This document shows, one piece after another, positions 34,401 through 47,500 of a DNA stretch of 64,000 nt (the first letter of the stretch is position 1; every line of letters starts with the position of its first letter). The position numbers and the translations under genes were made by a program. The DNA lies in NCBI GenBank assembly GCA_964019055.1, contig OZ025206.1, positions 21,603,078 through 21,667,077 of the forward strand, given 5' to 3'. Source of the stretch: Anthopleura xanthogrammica (taxonomy: Eukaryota > Cnidaria > Anthozoa > Actiniaria > Actiniidae). Below the pieces are notes generated by a model. It was given only the letters and a program-made list of their open reading frames with translations, had not been told where the DNA came from and searched no databases.

Positions 34401-34863
34401 AGGTGATTTAAAAATTCCAGATATTTTTAAATCCTTGGTCACGTCCCTTTAAATTTTTTCTTGGTTTTTCATCAGAGCATGGCCGAGTGGCGTCTTTTGA
34501 TCGGCTGTTTCAAGTTCAAGTGAATATCACAATGTTTTTTTCAATGGTCATCATATATTTTTTTATTTCCTAATAATTGCTATCCCAGCTTTCTCGAAAA
34601 CACTTTTAAACTCGATTGCGGAACGAAGTAGCTGATCATGATGTTCTCAGCGACACTTCATGATTCGACTAGTAGCAATGTTTTGATCAGAACCAGTAGT
34701 TTAAGCTTATAATTTCTGACTGAGCTAAGTTGATTATTTACTCCTTAAAATAAAGAAAGAGAAAAATAATATATATTGCTCAGTTGGTTGAGCAACGGAC
34801 TTTCGTGCAGAAGGTCATGCCAGGCTCGAATCCCGGCAGCCGGACCAATACTCAGGGTCTTAA

Positions 34864-35209
34864 AGGGGCACTCGGACGAAAATCGATGAAAATTGGAAAT
34901 GACTTGAAACTTAGTTAAACCTATCTATATGGCTCTAATAGTATCCAAGCAACATATTTTCTTCACAGTTAAAAGTGGTGGGTAAAAATTGTTCATTTTT
35001 TTCAACATCTAAATTGTGAGTAAATGACGTCATTTACTCAACCCTATTGTTCTTTTAGTTTTTAAACCAAAATTTCTCAACTGCAAGTGGCTCCCAGGCT
35101 AATAGTTTTGCAAATCTGGTTTTCCTGATCATAATTGAGTAATATTATTCTCAAATATTTGAATTATTCGGACTTTCGAAAATGGGGGCGTTTTCATCCA
35201 AGTGCCCCT
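34864..35209. mobile_element. TTAA-flanked MITE inside a SINE
   Basis: TTAA lies at 34860-34863 and 35210-35213. The ends AGGGGCACTCGGACGAAAA and TTTTCATCCAAGTGCCCCT are inverted repeats. It interrupts the unit B copy of the SINE exactly where unit A reads GGGTCTTAAAATAAC. The target site fits piggyBac-type transposition. It has no coding content. Confidence 0.88.
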
Positions 35210-35424
35210 TTAAGATAACTTAAGAAGGTGCTACCTTTGTAATCACATCTACAAACGTTAGACTTTCAAGTGGCTCGGTGTTTTTCCCTTCGCACAAAAT
35301 GGACTCTAGCAACTGTTACTAGACTTTATTAATTTTTTTAAAAATAATAAAAAATGTGAAATCATGAAGAAAGAGGGATCCACCTCCTCAGTGACATGTC
35401 ATGTTAGTGTTTCTGTTTGGATGG

Positions 35425-35596
35425 TATAAGAAGGGGTGACTTTAAGCATCATCAGCCAAACCTAAAAAAATGGAAAAAAAAAAGTTATTTGTGATTTTTT
35501 TTTCGTCTAATGGTATAAAAAGGGGTGACTTTGAACAGCTTCATCATTGGGTTCTGACTCCTGCTGAAGACGAAACCAAAACCTAGTGCTGAAACC
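35425..35596 (+). promoter_or_regulatory. Doubled core promoter of P3
   Basis: Two promoter cores lie 89 bases apart. The upstream core is TATAAGAAGGGG at 35425 and the downstream core is TATAAAAAGGGG at 35514. Both are followed by the GTGACTTT block. Only the second is followed by the full family leader. The spacer between them is A-rich and not shared with P2 or P4. Confidence 0.75.
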
Positions 35597-38500
35597 ATGA
35601 AGATCTATCTGATCGCAGCCTTGTTCCTTGGTGCTCTTGTGGTGGCTTATTCCTTGGAGGAAGACGAAAAGGTTGAGCTCCCTGAGGTACCTGAACAACC
35701 TGAACAATCTGACGAGGGTGAGTTTTAACTTAAAAGTCGTGTCATTGTACTGTTGTCAATTCTTAACTTTAGAATGTTCGTAGAGTCATCATTTGCTGGT
35801 TTTTTTTTGTTATCATTAAGTTCTTTTTGACAAATTTAATCTGAAATAATTATTTTGTTAACACTTTGGGTCGTCTGTGCGAAAGGATTTAATCTTATTT
35901 ACGATCCAATTTGACTTGAACACTTGATCTAAATTGTTTTTCAGTCCGAATTTTCCTTGTCAAGGCTTCCATGAGCCTCACCGTTTAGCATTCCATTAGA
36001 TCTCTCACCATGTCCAGTTCTAGAATTTTTCTTTGAAGTTTTCTTGTAAGTTTTTCTTACCGTGCTCACATTCCCTAGACTCTGCTGGTCCACCAATGAG
36101 ACTGAGGGGGACACCAAAGACACTTTTGTAAAGGACTAAAATTCGATATATTGGAAAGATCTTAAAGAACAATAGAAGTGACACATATCAACCTAAGTTT
36201 AGTCCAAAGGAACGAGTGACGGGTTTACAATGAATCACCTGTAGCCTAGTGCTGGAAACTACTGGTACCAGTTCACGGTTTATTGGACTCGAACCTTGCT
36301 AAACCAATAGTCTACTTCCATATATTAAGATATTTAAGAAATGCATTATAAATTAGGTTACCAATGATTTTAGTAATTGATTATTGATGGTCACATGCTA
36401 CAACCTGTATATTAGAAATCTCTGACATGTAGTCATAGTTTAGTCTAACCAATGATTGTTTTGACGAATGACATGTTCTATTGATATTTGCTATTTAGTC
36501 ATCGCCAGAAATTCCGAACCATTTTGGGCGGAGCTTATTATTCATGATTTTTACCCTGTCAATCAAACAATTGTGTAGATTCAATTGTGATTGGGCTATT
36601 GTGAATGTGACAATAGACCCCTTGCAACACGTCGGAATGCAGCTCAATTTGGAGGGCAAAACAAAAGAATTTCAAACTCCTGAGAATTGGAACCTATTGT
36701 TTTGCCTTCCAAATTGAGCCGCATTCCGACGTGCTGCAAGGGGTCTATTGAATGTTTACCTTTCCGGTTGCGATAATAATGGCGTCTCGATAAGAAAAAG
36801 GGTTTTATTCGTATAGGAAATCGCACGACCTCGAGTACAATTTGGAAATTAATAAGTACGAGTAATGTTTTGAAAGTTCTTGTAATTGCACGAGCCTTTA
36901 GGCGAGTGCAATTAAAGAACTTTCAAAACATTACGAGTGCCTATTAATTCCAAATTGTACGAGAAGGTCGTGCGATTTTTTATTTATAGTTCACTCGACA
37001 AAATTTTATAAAACATGCGAAGCGAAGGCATTCATTCATCTTCATTGCCTTTGCTATAACCGACCCTTCTCCAAGAACGTCAAAGAAAGTCAAGAACAGC
37101 ATAGAAAGTGTTAACGTTGCTGTAAAACCATATTAGATTAGTATTTTATGTATGATTTGAACTACAAAATACTAGAAAATAATTCTACATCTCAAGTAAA
37201 AAGCCATTTTAATGCATGTTTACAACTATTGAATGACAGTACTGACAGCTAAACAGCGAATCAAGAAGCGACTTTTCTTTGAAAACGTACTGTGTGAAAA
37301 CTAAGCGAAAGTTGAGAGTTTACAGTTCGCTAATATAAGTTTTTTTCCTCTTAGCATTTGCTAATAACTGCAAAAACACAATTTCAAAATACTTTCTTTG
37401 AAAACAAGTTAGCTGGACAACATCAAAAGGGATAAAAGCGACAAATATGTCGTTCAAGTTAAAAGTTTTGAAGTACAGCTTGCCGTGAACGAGTCGCCAG
37501 TGATCAGACCATGTGCTTTGGATATTATTCCCTCCTGTAGCTTGAAGAATTTCGCTGCTATTTTCTTTGAATGGTGAATTATCTGAAGATTTTATTATTT
37601 CAAGACTGGATTGATAACTTAGGATCAATTAATCTGTGATAAATAGCTGAATTCCTCTCTACAACTACTCGACAGTTTGCCGGTAAGATTTGATCTTAAC
37701 TATTTTCAAAACAAAAAACGAGCCTCTACTCGCTGTGTTTTTTCGCTAAACGGAAAGAAATTTGCTTTAAAACTATTGTTAGCTGTTTTCTACATATTGT
37801 ACAATTATTGTAGTTGTGGTGTTGAATTTATTTTTCGAGAAAACCACAGAAGACAACAGGTAGTAAAACGAGAACATTCAAAACTCCAACTCAAATTGTT
37901 TGGCGAAAACTAGAAAGAAAAAACGACTTTCTACTACAAAACATGATTTATTAGGTCTTGAATTTGTCTAGTTATCATAATTTGAGGCCTTCCTATGTGT
38001 GTATTGAAAAGTTTTCTGAAATTTTTCCATTTTAATCTATAAAACACTGATTTTTTTGGGAATTTCACTCATTTCACTGGGGAAATTTGCCGCTTTTGGC
38101 CGTGTTTCCATAGCGACCTAATTGGTACTCCCGCTGAGTACCAATTAACGCTCTAATTGTACTCCTCTAGACCAATCAGAATCGAGTAATTTTGTCGAGT
38201 GTACTATAAGGCATTAAATAGCACTTCCACAGTTGATATTTTACCCAAGATTTTAAACAAGATTGAATAAACGGAATAAACAACTTTTAGAAGAGTTCAG
38301 TGTGAAAATGCGCTTCATCTTGTACTCCAAAGACAAGCTACATCTCAAGATGGAGGCAGAAATGAAAGCCCTATTAATGCTTAAACTTCACCTGGTAAAA
38401 CCGAAACGAAAATTTAAATATTCCTTCTGAAATTTCGGGAAATGCTCAAGACATACTTCCTCAATCGATTGGAAGTTCGGGAAGGAAAAAGTGTTTGACT

Positions 38501-41500
38501 ATTTTGAGCTGAGAGCCGAAGATGTGAGAACAGGTTCAGATATTCTTATGATGATCCACTGTAATGGCTGACTAATATAGTCCTTGGCATTAAAATGTAA
38601 TTACCGAGCTGAAAACTATCACCAACGGAATTAAATTGAGATCAAATGAAAGTTCGAATACACTTTATTGTTTTTGAGGTTCGGGCTGGCTTATTTATCC
38701 AGTTAAAATTAAAGTATTTTACTTTATCGAAATTTCTCAAATACTTTTCCCACCATATTTGAGCCCTGAATTTTCTAAGTATCATGACTTTAACTGCGCA
38801 TGTCCGTTCGGAATTTCTGGCGATGTTTAACGCATTGCTAAGCTTAGATATTTTCTTTGTCACATAGGTTCAATAAGTTAAGCTATGAAGTAACGATCCT
38901 GTTAAGAACGATAGCACTCAACGGCAACGCATGTGCAGTGAGGATGGCTATAATTGGCTTACATAATTAATTTTACGCTCTCTGATTGGCTGAAAAACGT
39001 ATTCATCGAAATTTACACGGAAAAACCCGGAAAAAAACCCGAAGGATCATATCATTTCCGCAGGCTTCATCGGAGCTATTGTCTGTGAAATATTCTGTCC
39101 AATCGTATGTGGGGAACCGTCGGAATCTGTTCGCAACATTCTCACGCCCCCACACTTGTAAGTCGCCATTGGTAAAAAACTGATGCTGACCCTAAGTTCA
39201 TATATATAATTTCAAAAAATGGCTCCATTTGTTGTATTCTGAGCATTTCTTTTGCTGTAAAATTGTTGGATAACTTGCGCCAGTGTGTATAGGAAGAGAT
39301 TAAAGGCGAAATGCCATTGGTTTCTACGAATTGTAGCTGTTTAAGTCATGACGTGTGGCATCATGGAAAGGTGGACTCGGCTCGACTCGAGTATTATATA
39401 TTTATATCTTTATTTATTTTTACTTGGTTTTGTTGGATTATAGAAATAACGTTAACAGGTAGATTTATAATTCAAGATTTTGAATCATGCAAGCTAGGAC
39501 AAAGCGAATATTGATTGTAGCTGATACAATCACCAGTTTGCCTTTGATTTTTCAAATCTTGGCGTATCGTGACTTGATGGCTTGAAATGCTCAGGGCCCT
39601 ATTCCAAGTATTTTCCCGATGTAGTCGTGATTAACATATCGTCCATAGGCAAGGTAGCCGATGGTATAAACCTCAGCCATCGCACGAGCTATTCGGTTTT
39701 CTATAGCAATCTGCTGAAAGGTCTTTCCCGTGTTGACCTCCTTCGCAACATGACCTTTCTTTGCTGAAAGCTTTGGCTGGCCTTATAGTCGACACAACCG
39801 CGTTTTCTCACTGGAGGATAGGTATAAAAATATGTAAAATAACAGAGTAAAATCAGGGCGCAAAAGCTGACCTTTCTGACATGATTTCAGCGAACATATT
39901 TTTAAATCCGCTTTTTCCGTAGAGATCATATTTTTCGAGGTGTTACTTGCTCCAAAGCGATCCTATTAGAGTCCAGTTGTGGACATTGATGTCAAATAAA
40001 AACAACGCAACAATGAACAGACACCATGTTATTCCGAAAATCCTCTCATAAAAAACGTTCCCCACATAGAAAGTGCTTCAAACATACATATATTATAAAT
40101 CATGCTGAATCAAGTTTGTTCTCCATCTTTTACAGATTTTATCGAACGTATATACGAGCAGGAGCCAAAATTAATTTGAATTTGGCGCTTTTTGAATATG
40201 CTCCAATAAGATATAGAGGATATAATTCAATTAACACTTTCTTGCCCAAAATCTAAACGGCTGCCCTTGCCGCAGGCCTATTGTTAGTGCTATCGTTCTT
40301 AACAGGATCGTTACTGAATTGTTACTGAGTCTCTATAAATAAGATAGAAAAAATATTGTAAGACAGAGGGGACCGTCCCGGTAAGTAGAACAGAGGGACG
40401 TTAAGCAAGATGAAAAGAAACTCTGCACTGCAGAGGGACATTAAGCCAGAAGCTGACTATTAAACTACACGCTTTTAAGTCCGTTCTCGTCACTCCAAGT
40501 CTCGGCCGCTCGCAGGGTTTGATTACGTTATCCACGCTGATCGAGTACGGCTGCCATTGCGCTAGTTCACCCCAAAAGAACGAAGCTAATAACGCCAGTT
40601 AAGCCGCCAACAAAATACCAAAATACTTAACGAAAAAGTAATAAAGTATTAACCTAACACTTTCTTCCAAGTGAATACTTATGTTGTTTACTTAGGCACC
40701 TTCTTGTAGAAAACTACAGTAATAAGTACTGAACTATATAAAATGAATCCAAATTACCCACTAGATATTTTTAATGTTGTTAGACATGGCTGATCCACCA
40801 GATGGCACCGAGGGAGACATGGAAGCCGGTACGCCATTCCATTCCATTCCATTCCATTCCATTCCATTCCATTCCATTCCATTCCATTCCATTCCATTCC
40901 ATTCCATTCCATTCCATTCCATTCCATTCCATTCCATTCCATTCCATTCCATTCCATTCCATTCCATTCTATCTGATTTAGCGGCATATAAGCGGTATAG
41001 GCATATGCTGTATGCCGGCCACTCATTGGTGTTTAAAGAAACGCGGAATATACTCTGCCCATGCAGCTAAATCGGAAATGTCCATTCCATTCCATTCCAT
41101 TCCATTCCATTCTTTTCTTTTCTTTTGTCTTTAGTCTTTTGATTGGGCTCTCGTCAATCAAATGCTCATTGCTTTTGAATCTAATTCAAATATCTTTTTT
41201 CTTTTTTAAACCAGATACAAGCTACGAAGAATTGACCAAGAGGAACATTCTTAGTTCCTTCAGCTGTCGTCTGCTTCATAGACGAAAGTTATGTAGATTA
41301 ATCTTCATAAGAAACCTTTGCCTAGCTACCTGCCCAGGTTGGTATATGATTCAAATATATCACAGTTGATTCAATATATTACTGTGGTGTCTAGTTCTGA
41401 ACGGTCATTACTATTATCTAGCTTTGATTACTTACTTATAACTAAGGTCGAGCTGTAAAACTTCACTTCGTACGCATTGAAAACAGTGGAAAATAATGCG

Positions 41501-44500
41501 GTCTTCTTTTATTTCTATTTCTATTTGTTTGTTTATTTTGTTGATTAGAGAGGGATAGAAGTTAAGATTTAGGATATCTAAGATAGTTCTATATACGGTA
41601 ATTTTCATACTTGATTATATTAAAACTAAGATCAATAAGAAATTAGGCCTTTTAAGGCGAATTAAGAGCCTGTCCATGAGAGGACCAGGCAGACGTGATA
41701 CATGCCATCTCTCCGATTTCAATGAAATTTAGCACAAAGAAAGGCTTCACTCAAAAACTCAACATCCCAAAATATTTCGAAATTCGGAATTATCCAGGGG
41801 GAGTTAGACCACCCCCCCTGCTTTTTTTCCAAAAATCTCAAAAAATTCACCCTGCAAAATGGAAAAAGTGAAGACCTCCCAAACTCTCAGAATTCAACAG
41901 ATTTTATTTTGGCTGGACATGAGTATACTTACATCTTTTGTCAATCCATGACAGGAGTTTGCAGTAGTTTGATTGAAGCCTTGTCAATCAGCAGACGTTA
42001 ATAATTAACCCTATAAAATAACATGCCAAAATAGGCCAATTTGATGACCAAATATCTCCAATGGCCAAGGCTATATTCAAATGACAACACCATCACCGTT
42101 TAACTCTATGGTTGGTCTAAGGAATTCAAGAATAAAATTATTGGGACCTCTTAATTTCTTTGCGCAGGCCATGCTTGAAACCTGTCATTGAGAGCAATAA
42201 TATTTTCTCCAAATCGTCAAACTACGATGGCAAAATGAGAAGTTTGGTGCATTTCCAACCGTTTTTCCAGCTCTTTTGCATGTTGACTTAATCATTGGAC
42301 TCCCTGAGAGGTTCAAAAATAGTGAAACTCCGATATAATTAGAGATAAGGCTAATTTTTTTCGAAAAACAGCGTCAACTTATCACTTTGTAAATGATGAT
42401 TCTTCCGAAAAAGCCAGATATTTTCGATATCTAAGTAGATAAATGAAATCGTTGAATATATGCCATAACTTAGCATTATAATAAAGATTTGTATTATATT
42501 TATTCTAAATTTTGGTCGGCGGCTGAAGGGTTGACAGGTACAGGTGAGTGAAAATCTACGCTTACGTGACAATGTTGACATTATGCATTTTGATGGCATT
42601 TGGCTTCGCATAACAATATCAAGAACGGCTTTCTAAAATTGTATAGTGGATTACTTCAGTAACATGGAAGCTGTTCCCTTGGATCAACTATGTATCAATC
42701 AATGAAAGTTTTTATACTTACATCAGGCCCTCTTGCAGTGTGCTAAAGTGGCTGCTGTATTTCAAAGGACCGTCGGTCGTTCGATCTAACAGTCAATCTC
42801 GTACCCAGAGCCCGCGTTTCTCCTGGCCAGCGCCGAAAAACGAGAGACTCTGGGGAAACGGAATTTTTTGAGGTTTTTGATTGGTTCTCTAATAAACAAT
42901 AGAGAAACCGGAAATGAGCGGACTGAAGTACTTTCATTGGATAACCGGAAAAGGACTTTCCCTGACATAATAATAAAAATTTTACGGAATATCTAGGGAC
43001 TTCTGCTCTCAATTAGCTTTTTTTAAATAAAGTATAATTTATATTATAGCTTAAGGATTGATTAATTTATTTTAGTCTTGCATAAGAGTTAAATACAATA
43101 AATTCAGCTCTTAAATCCGAAGTTGTTTGCGTTCACGTTCGAACTTGCCTTGGCGCGAAAGTTTAGTACGTCCAAGAAACACATACTTGTAAACATGAAG
43201 TGCCGAAGCTGCAAGAAATATTTGCCTAATTTTTACAACTCAGTACATTTGTTTGGGACAAAAGCCTTGAGTGAGGCAGAAGCTGGAAAATTAAGGATTT
43301 GCCATATCCAGTCGGCAGTACTGCAATCGTGTCATTTCCCTTTAGAACTGATGTAATGCACTCTCGCTGTTCATTTTTTAAAGAGAATTTTATACTTCTT
43401 TTCTTCATTGAAAACGCTATCGCTGCGTCAAAATCTCGAGCAAGAACTTTGGACGCCATCTTTAAATTATGCTTAAACGCATGCGCATTAAGAGAACCGG
43501 TTATCCAAAATCAGATAAAAAATTCCGTTTCCCCAGAGTCTCTCGTTTTTCGGCGCTGGCCAGGAGAAACGCGGGCTCTGGGTACGAGATTGTCTAACAG
43601 TCTTATAGTGAAGTATTCCTTTCGGCGAAGTGCAAAACAACACAAAATTTGATGAATATACACATTAAAAATCTTCCTCTTTACTAACTTAGAAAATTAC
43701 CGACCATATTCCTAGATTGCTACGGTATACTTTGCTTTGCTATAAAATCCGAGCAAAATTCGAGCATCTCATGGCGTGACTGAGCCTGTGGTCAGCGGAC
43801 GTCACACAGGAAACCCGCCGGTCAATGAGCATGAAAATCGCTTGTTATAGGGAAAACACGTGAGTTAGACTTAATGCATTTTAAAGCAATATCTCAACTG
43901 TTATGTTCATTTGCAAGGCATTGTACTATTCAATGTAGTCTTTCATCTAGACAGTATCGAGGAGAACAAAATGTAATTGAGCTTCGCCCTCTGATTTCAT
44001 GTTCTAGCAATCCTCATCTTTTAACAAAGTTAAAAGTTTTTTGACTGACCACAGGCTCAGTCACGCCATGAGATGCTCGAATTTTGCTCGGATTTTATAG
44101 CAAAGCAAAGTATACCGTAGCAATCTAGGAATATGGTCGGTAATTTTCTAAGTTAGTAAAGAGGAAGATTTTTAATGTGTATATTCATCAAATTTTGTGT
44201 TGTTTTGCACTTCGCCGAAAGGAATGCTTCACTATAAGACTATCGAACGACCGACGGTCCTTTGAAATACAGCAGCCACTTTAGCACACTGCAAGAGGGC
44301 CTGATGTAAGTATAAAAACTTTCATTGATTGATACATAGTTGATCCAAGGGAACAGCTTCCATGTTACTGAAGTAATCCACTATACAATTTTAGAAAGCC
44401 GTTCTTGATATTGTTATGCGAAGCCAAATGCCATCAAAATGCATAATGTCAACATTGTCACGTAAGCGTAGATTTTCACTCACCTGTACCTGTCAACCCT

Positions 44501-47500
44501 TCAGCCGCCGACCAAAATTTAGAATAAATATAATACAAATCTTTATTATAATGCTAAGTTATGGCATATATTCAACGATTTCATTTATCTACTTAGATAT
44601 CGAAAATATCTGGCTTTTTCGGAAGAATCATCATTTACAAAGTGATAAGTTGACGCTGTTTTTCGAAAAAAATTAGCCTTATCTCTAATTATATCGGAGT
44701 TTCACTATTTTTGAACCTCTCAGGGAGTCCAATGATTAAGTCAACATGCAAAAGAGCTGGAAAAACGGTTGGAAATGCACCAAACTTCTCATTTTGCCAT
44801 CGTAGTTTGACGATTTGGAGAAAATATTATTGCTCTCAATGACAGGTTTCAAGCATGGCCTGCGCAAAGAAATTAAGAGGTCCCAATAATTTTATTCTTG
44901 AATTCCTTAGACCAACCATAGAGTTAAACGGTGATGGTGTTGTCATTTGAATATAGCCTTGGCCATTGGAGATATTTGGTCATCAAATTGGCCTATTTTG
45001 GCATGTTATTTTATAGGGTTAATTATTAACGTCTGCTGATTGACAAGGCTTCAATCAAACTACTGCAAACTCCTGTCATGGATTGACAAAAGATGTAAGT
45101 ATACTCATGTCCAGCCAAAATAAAATCTGTTGAATTCTGAGAGTTTGGGAGGTCTTCACTTTTTCCATTTTGCAGGGTGAATTTTTTGAGATTTTTGGAA
45201 AAAAAGCAGGGGGGGGGGGGTTGTCTAACTCCCCCCGGATAATTCCGAATTTAATATAATAAAATAACCGGTGAAGGTGGTATCCTCATTAAACATTATT
45301 ATTATTTGTTCGTGTACAAAACATGGCATCGATTTCGATCGTCTATCATTTATTTATTCCAAGAACATTCACGAAGCCGCGACTTACAAACTATGACTGG
45401 CAAACAAAAGACTTGCGGAACGACTTGCACACAGCGACTTGCGGTTTTTGACTTACGCTCTACAATAAGAAAAGCCGCGATTACAGGCAGTTAAACCATA
45501 TAAATACTCCAAGAGAGACAAATCAAGATATATCATCTTTACAAGGCTAAAAACACAACTAAAGTTACCATGATCACTTACCAAGCCGCCGTCCACAACG
45601 ATACCACGAATAATACAACCCGACCGGGACGACGGCCAGGCTCGTGACCATGGCACCTGTCAATCAGCGCGTTTCGGCGCGAACATCCTCCCCCCCCGTG
45701 TGCGACGTCCGGCTAGACGTCGACCACTCAGTCTTTATGGATCGTTGGGTACGTCTTCCTCGAGTAGACACAGCTTGGCCACCGGTCTTTGTGCGAACTT
45801 CAGCTGCTCTTACTCTGCCGTCATCTCCGGGCAGGGGACGAAGTACTCGTGCCAGTGGTCAACGTCCACGGGGAGTGTTCTCGTCAACAACTAGGACTAA
45901 ATCTTCTTCAGCAACGTTGCGAACTTCTCTTCTCCACTTGGTTGGGCTAGACGTGTCTTGGATTTCAGAAACCCGGTTCGCCACAAAGGCATGGAACCAG
46001 CGACTCTCGTTTCGTATATACTTCAAGACTGTGCTTGAATAACTCTAGAATACTGTGTCTTCAGTATTTATGGTCAGTTCTTTCTTGATGGTGCGATTTA
46101 GTCTTACCGCCAAGACCGCAGCTTGTAGCTCTAGGCGCGGTATACTCAACTGTTTTAGGGGGGCTACACGATTCTTTGTCATAACGAACGCTACGTGTAT
46201 TCTACCATCAGGAAGGACGTATCTAGCATAGCACGCGGCACCAAAGCCTTTCTCCGACGCGTCTGCGAAGACGTGTAGCTGTACTACTGCATCGGGATGG
46301 GCGTTCTTACACATGCAACGTGGTAGTTCAAACTGTCCAAGTTCCGCTAGGACCTCGAGCCAGCTTTTCCAGATGGCTTTGTCTTCTTCATCCAGTGGTT
46401 CGTCCCATTCTTTCTTCCATTGCCACAGCGTCTGGATCAGGCACTTGGCTGGAAGCTGGAAGGGTACCAGCACTCCAATAGGGTCAAATACGGTAGACAG
46501 CCTACTCAGTACGCCACGTTTCGTCATATCACACTTCTGTGGTAGTCCGACTGAAAGACGAAACCCATCGCTTTCCGTGTTCCATATTAACCCAATGGTG
46601 CGTTCTACTGGCAGATCATCAAAGTTCAAATCGATAGAGGGACTCGCCTTTTCTTGAGGAGGAATACAAGACAGGACTCCTCGAGAAGAGCTGATCCATT
46701 TTGTCAGTCTGAATCCCCCACGTGCAAGAAGTGATATGATTTCACTACTTATCCTGACAGCTGTGGCATCATCCGGTACAGACTTTAATAAGTCGTCCAT
46801 GTAAAAGTTCCTTTCTACTGATTCAACAGTATCTGTAGAGAATAGGGGATCTTCCCTATTATCACATGCGGTCTTCCTCAGGACGTAATTGGCTGTGCAC
46901 GGAGAAGATGCAGCACCGAATATCATCACCTGCATCTGGTACACAACAGGAGGCCGGTCCAGTTCGAGCTTGCGCCACAGGAATCGGAGAGCTAGTTGGT
47001 CTTCTTCCACTATCTTGCACTGGTGGAACATCGCTTCGATGTCAGCAGCGATACCGACTTTGTGCTCTCGAAACCTGAGTAGGACTCCAACGAGACTGTT
47101 TAGAAGATCCGGCCCGATGTTCAGCTTATCGTTTAGCGATATACCGTCGTGCTTTGCGGCAGTGTCCATGACCCTTCGTACTTTGCCCGGTTTGTTTCGG
47201 TTTAACACTGGGTGATAAAGCAGGAACTTTTGCTTTGGTGATGGGATGGAAGCCTCTTCAAGAGACAATTTCCTTGCGTATCCCTTATGTTCGTAATCTT
47301 CGATGATTGCGCAGTACCTTTCGGCCAAAGCGTCATCTCGTTTCAGTTTCCTTTCTGTAGACTCGAGCCGTTTCTCAGCTATCGCTCTGTTGTCAGGAAG
47401 CTTAACGTCTTGATCCTTCCACAACAAGCCTGCTTCGTACCGGTCCCCAACATGTCTAACAGTCCTTTCCAAGATTTTGATGGCTTTCTTGTCGTCACGT

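Larger units (their letters stand above)
36124..40658. mobile_element. 4.5 kb of nested insertions in P3 intron 1
   Basis: The matching sequence in P2 runs straight from GACACCAAAGAT to TTCTTCCAAGTGAATAG. Here 4.5 kb is added between those two points. The insert holds a hairpin element (36611-36750), a palindromic segment (36815-36985), a block bounded by AACTCGACAAAATT-type inverted motifs (about 37000-38210) and a transposon-like element (38886-40317). No intact gene is seen. Several short open frames are unsupported. Confidence 0.75.
41668..45250. mobile_element. 3.5 kb giant palindromic (foldback) element
   Basis: The left arm (41786-42785 plus 43590-43797) and right arm (44042-45250) are near-perfect reverse complements, with a spacer of about 245 bases. 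Mirrored landmarks include AATTCGGAATTATCCAGG at 41780 and its complement at 45235, and CTGAGCCTGTGGTCAG at 43783 and its complement at 44043. The left end extends about 120 bases further (AGCCTGTCCATGAGAGGACC) than the right end. The element cut the LINE in P3 intron 3. No transposase is encoded. Confidence 0.9.

Noticed and set aside
42351..42611. Identical 86-codon frames at 42351-42611 (-) and 44416-44676 (+)
   Set aside because: They are the two arms of the palindrome read in mirror. Identity comes from the inverted repeat, and no domain is visible.
43123..43356. Plus-strand frame with [12 protein letters not shown]
   Set aside because: It overlaps the RecQ-like fragment on the opposite strand, which explains the open frame better.
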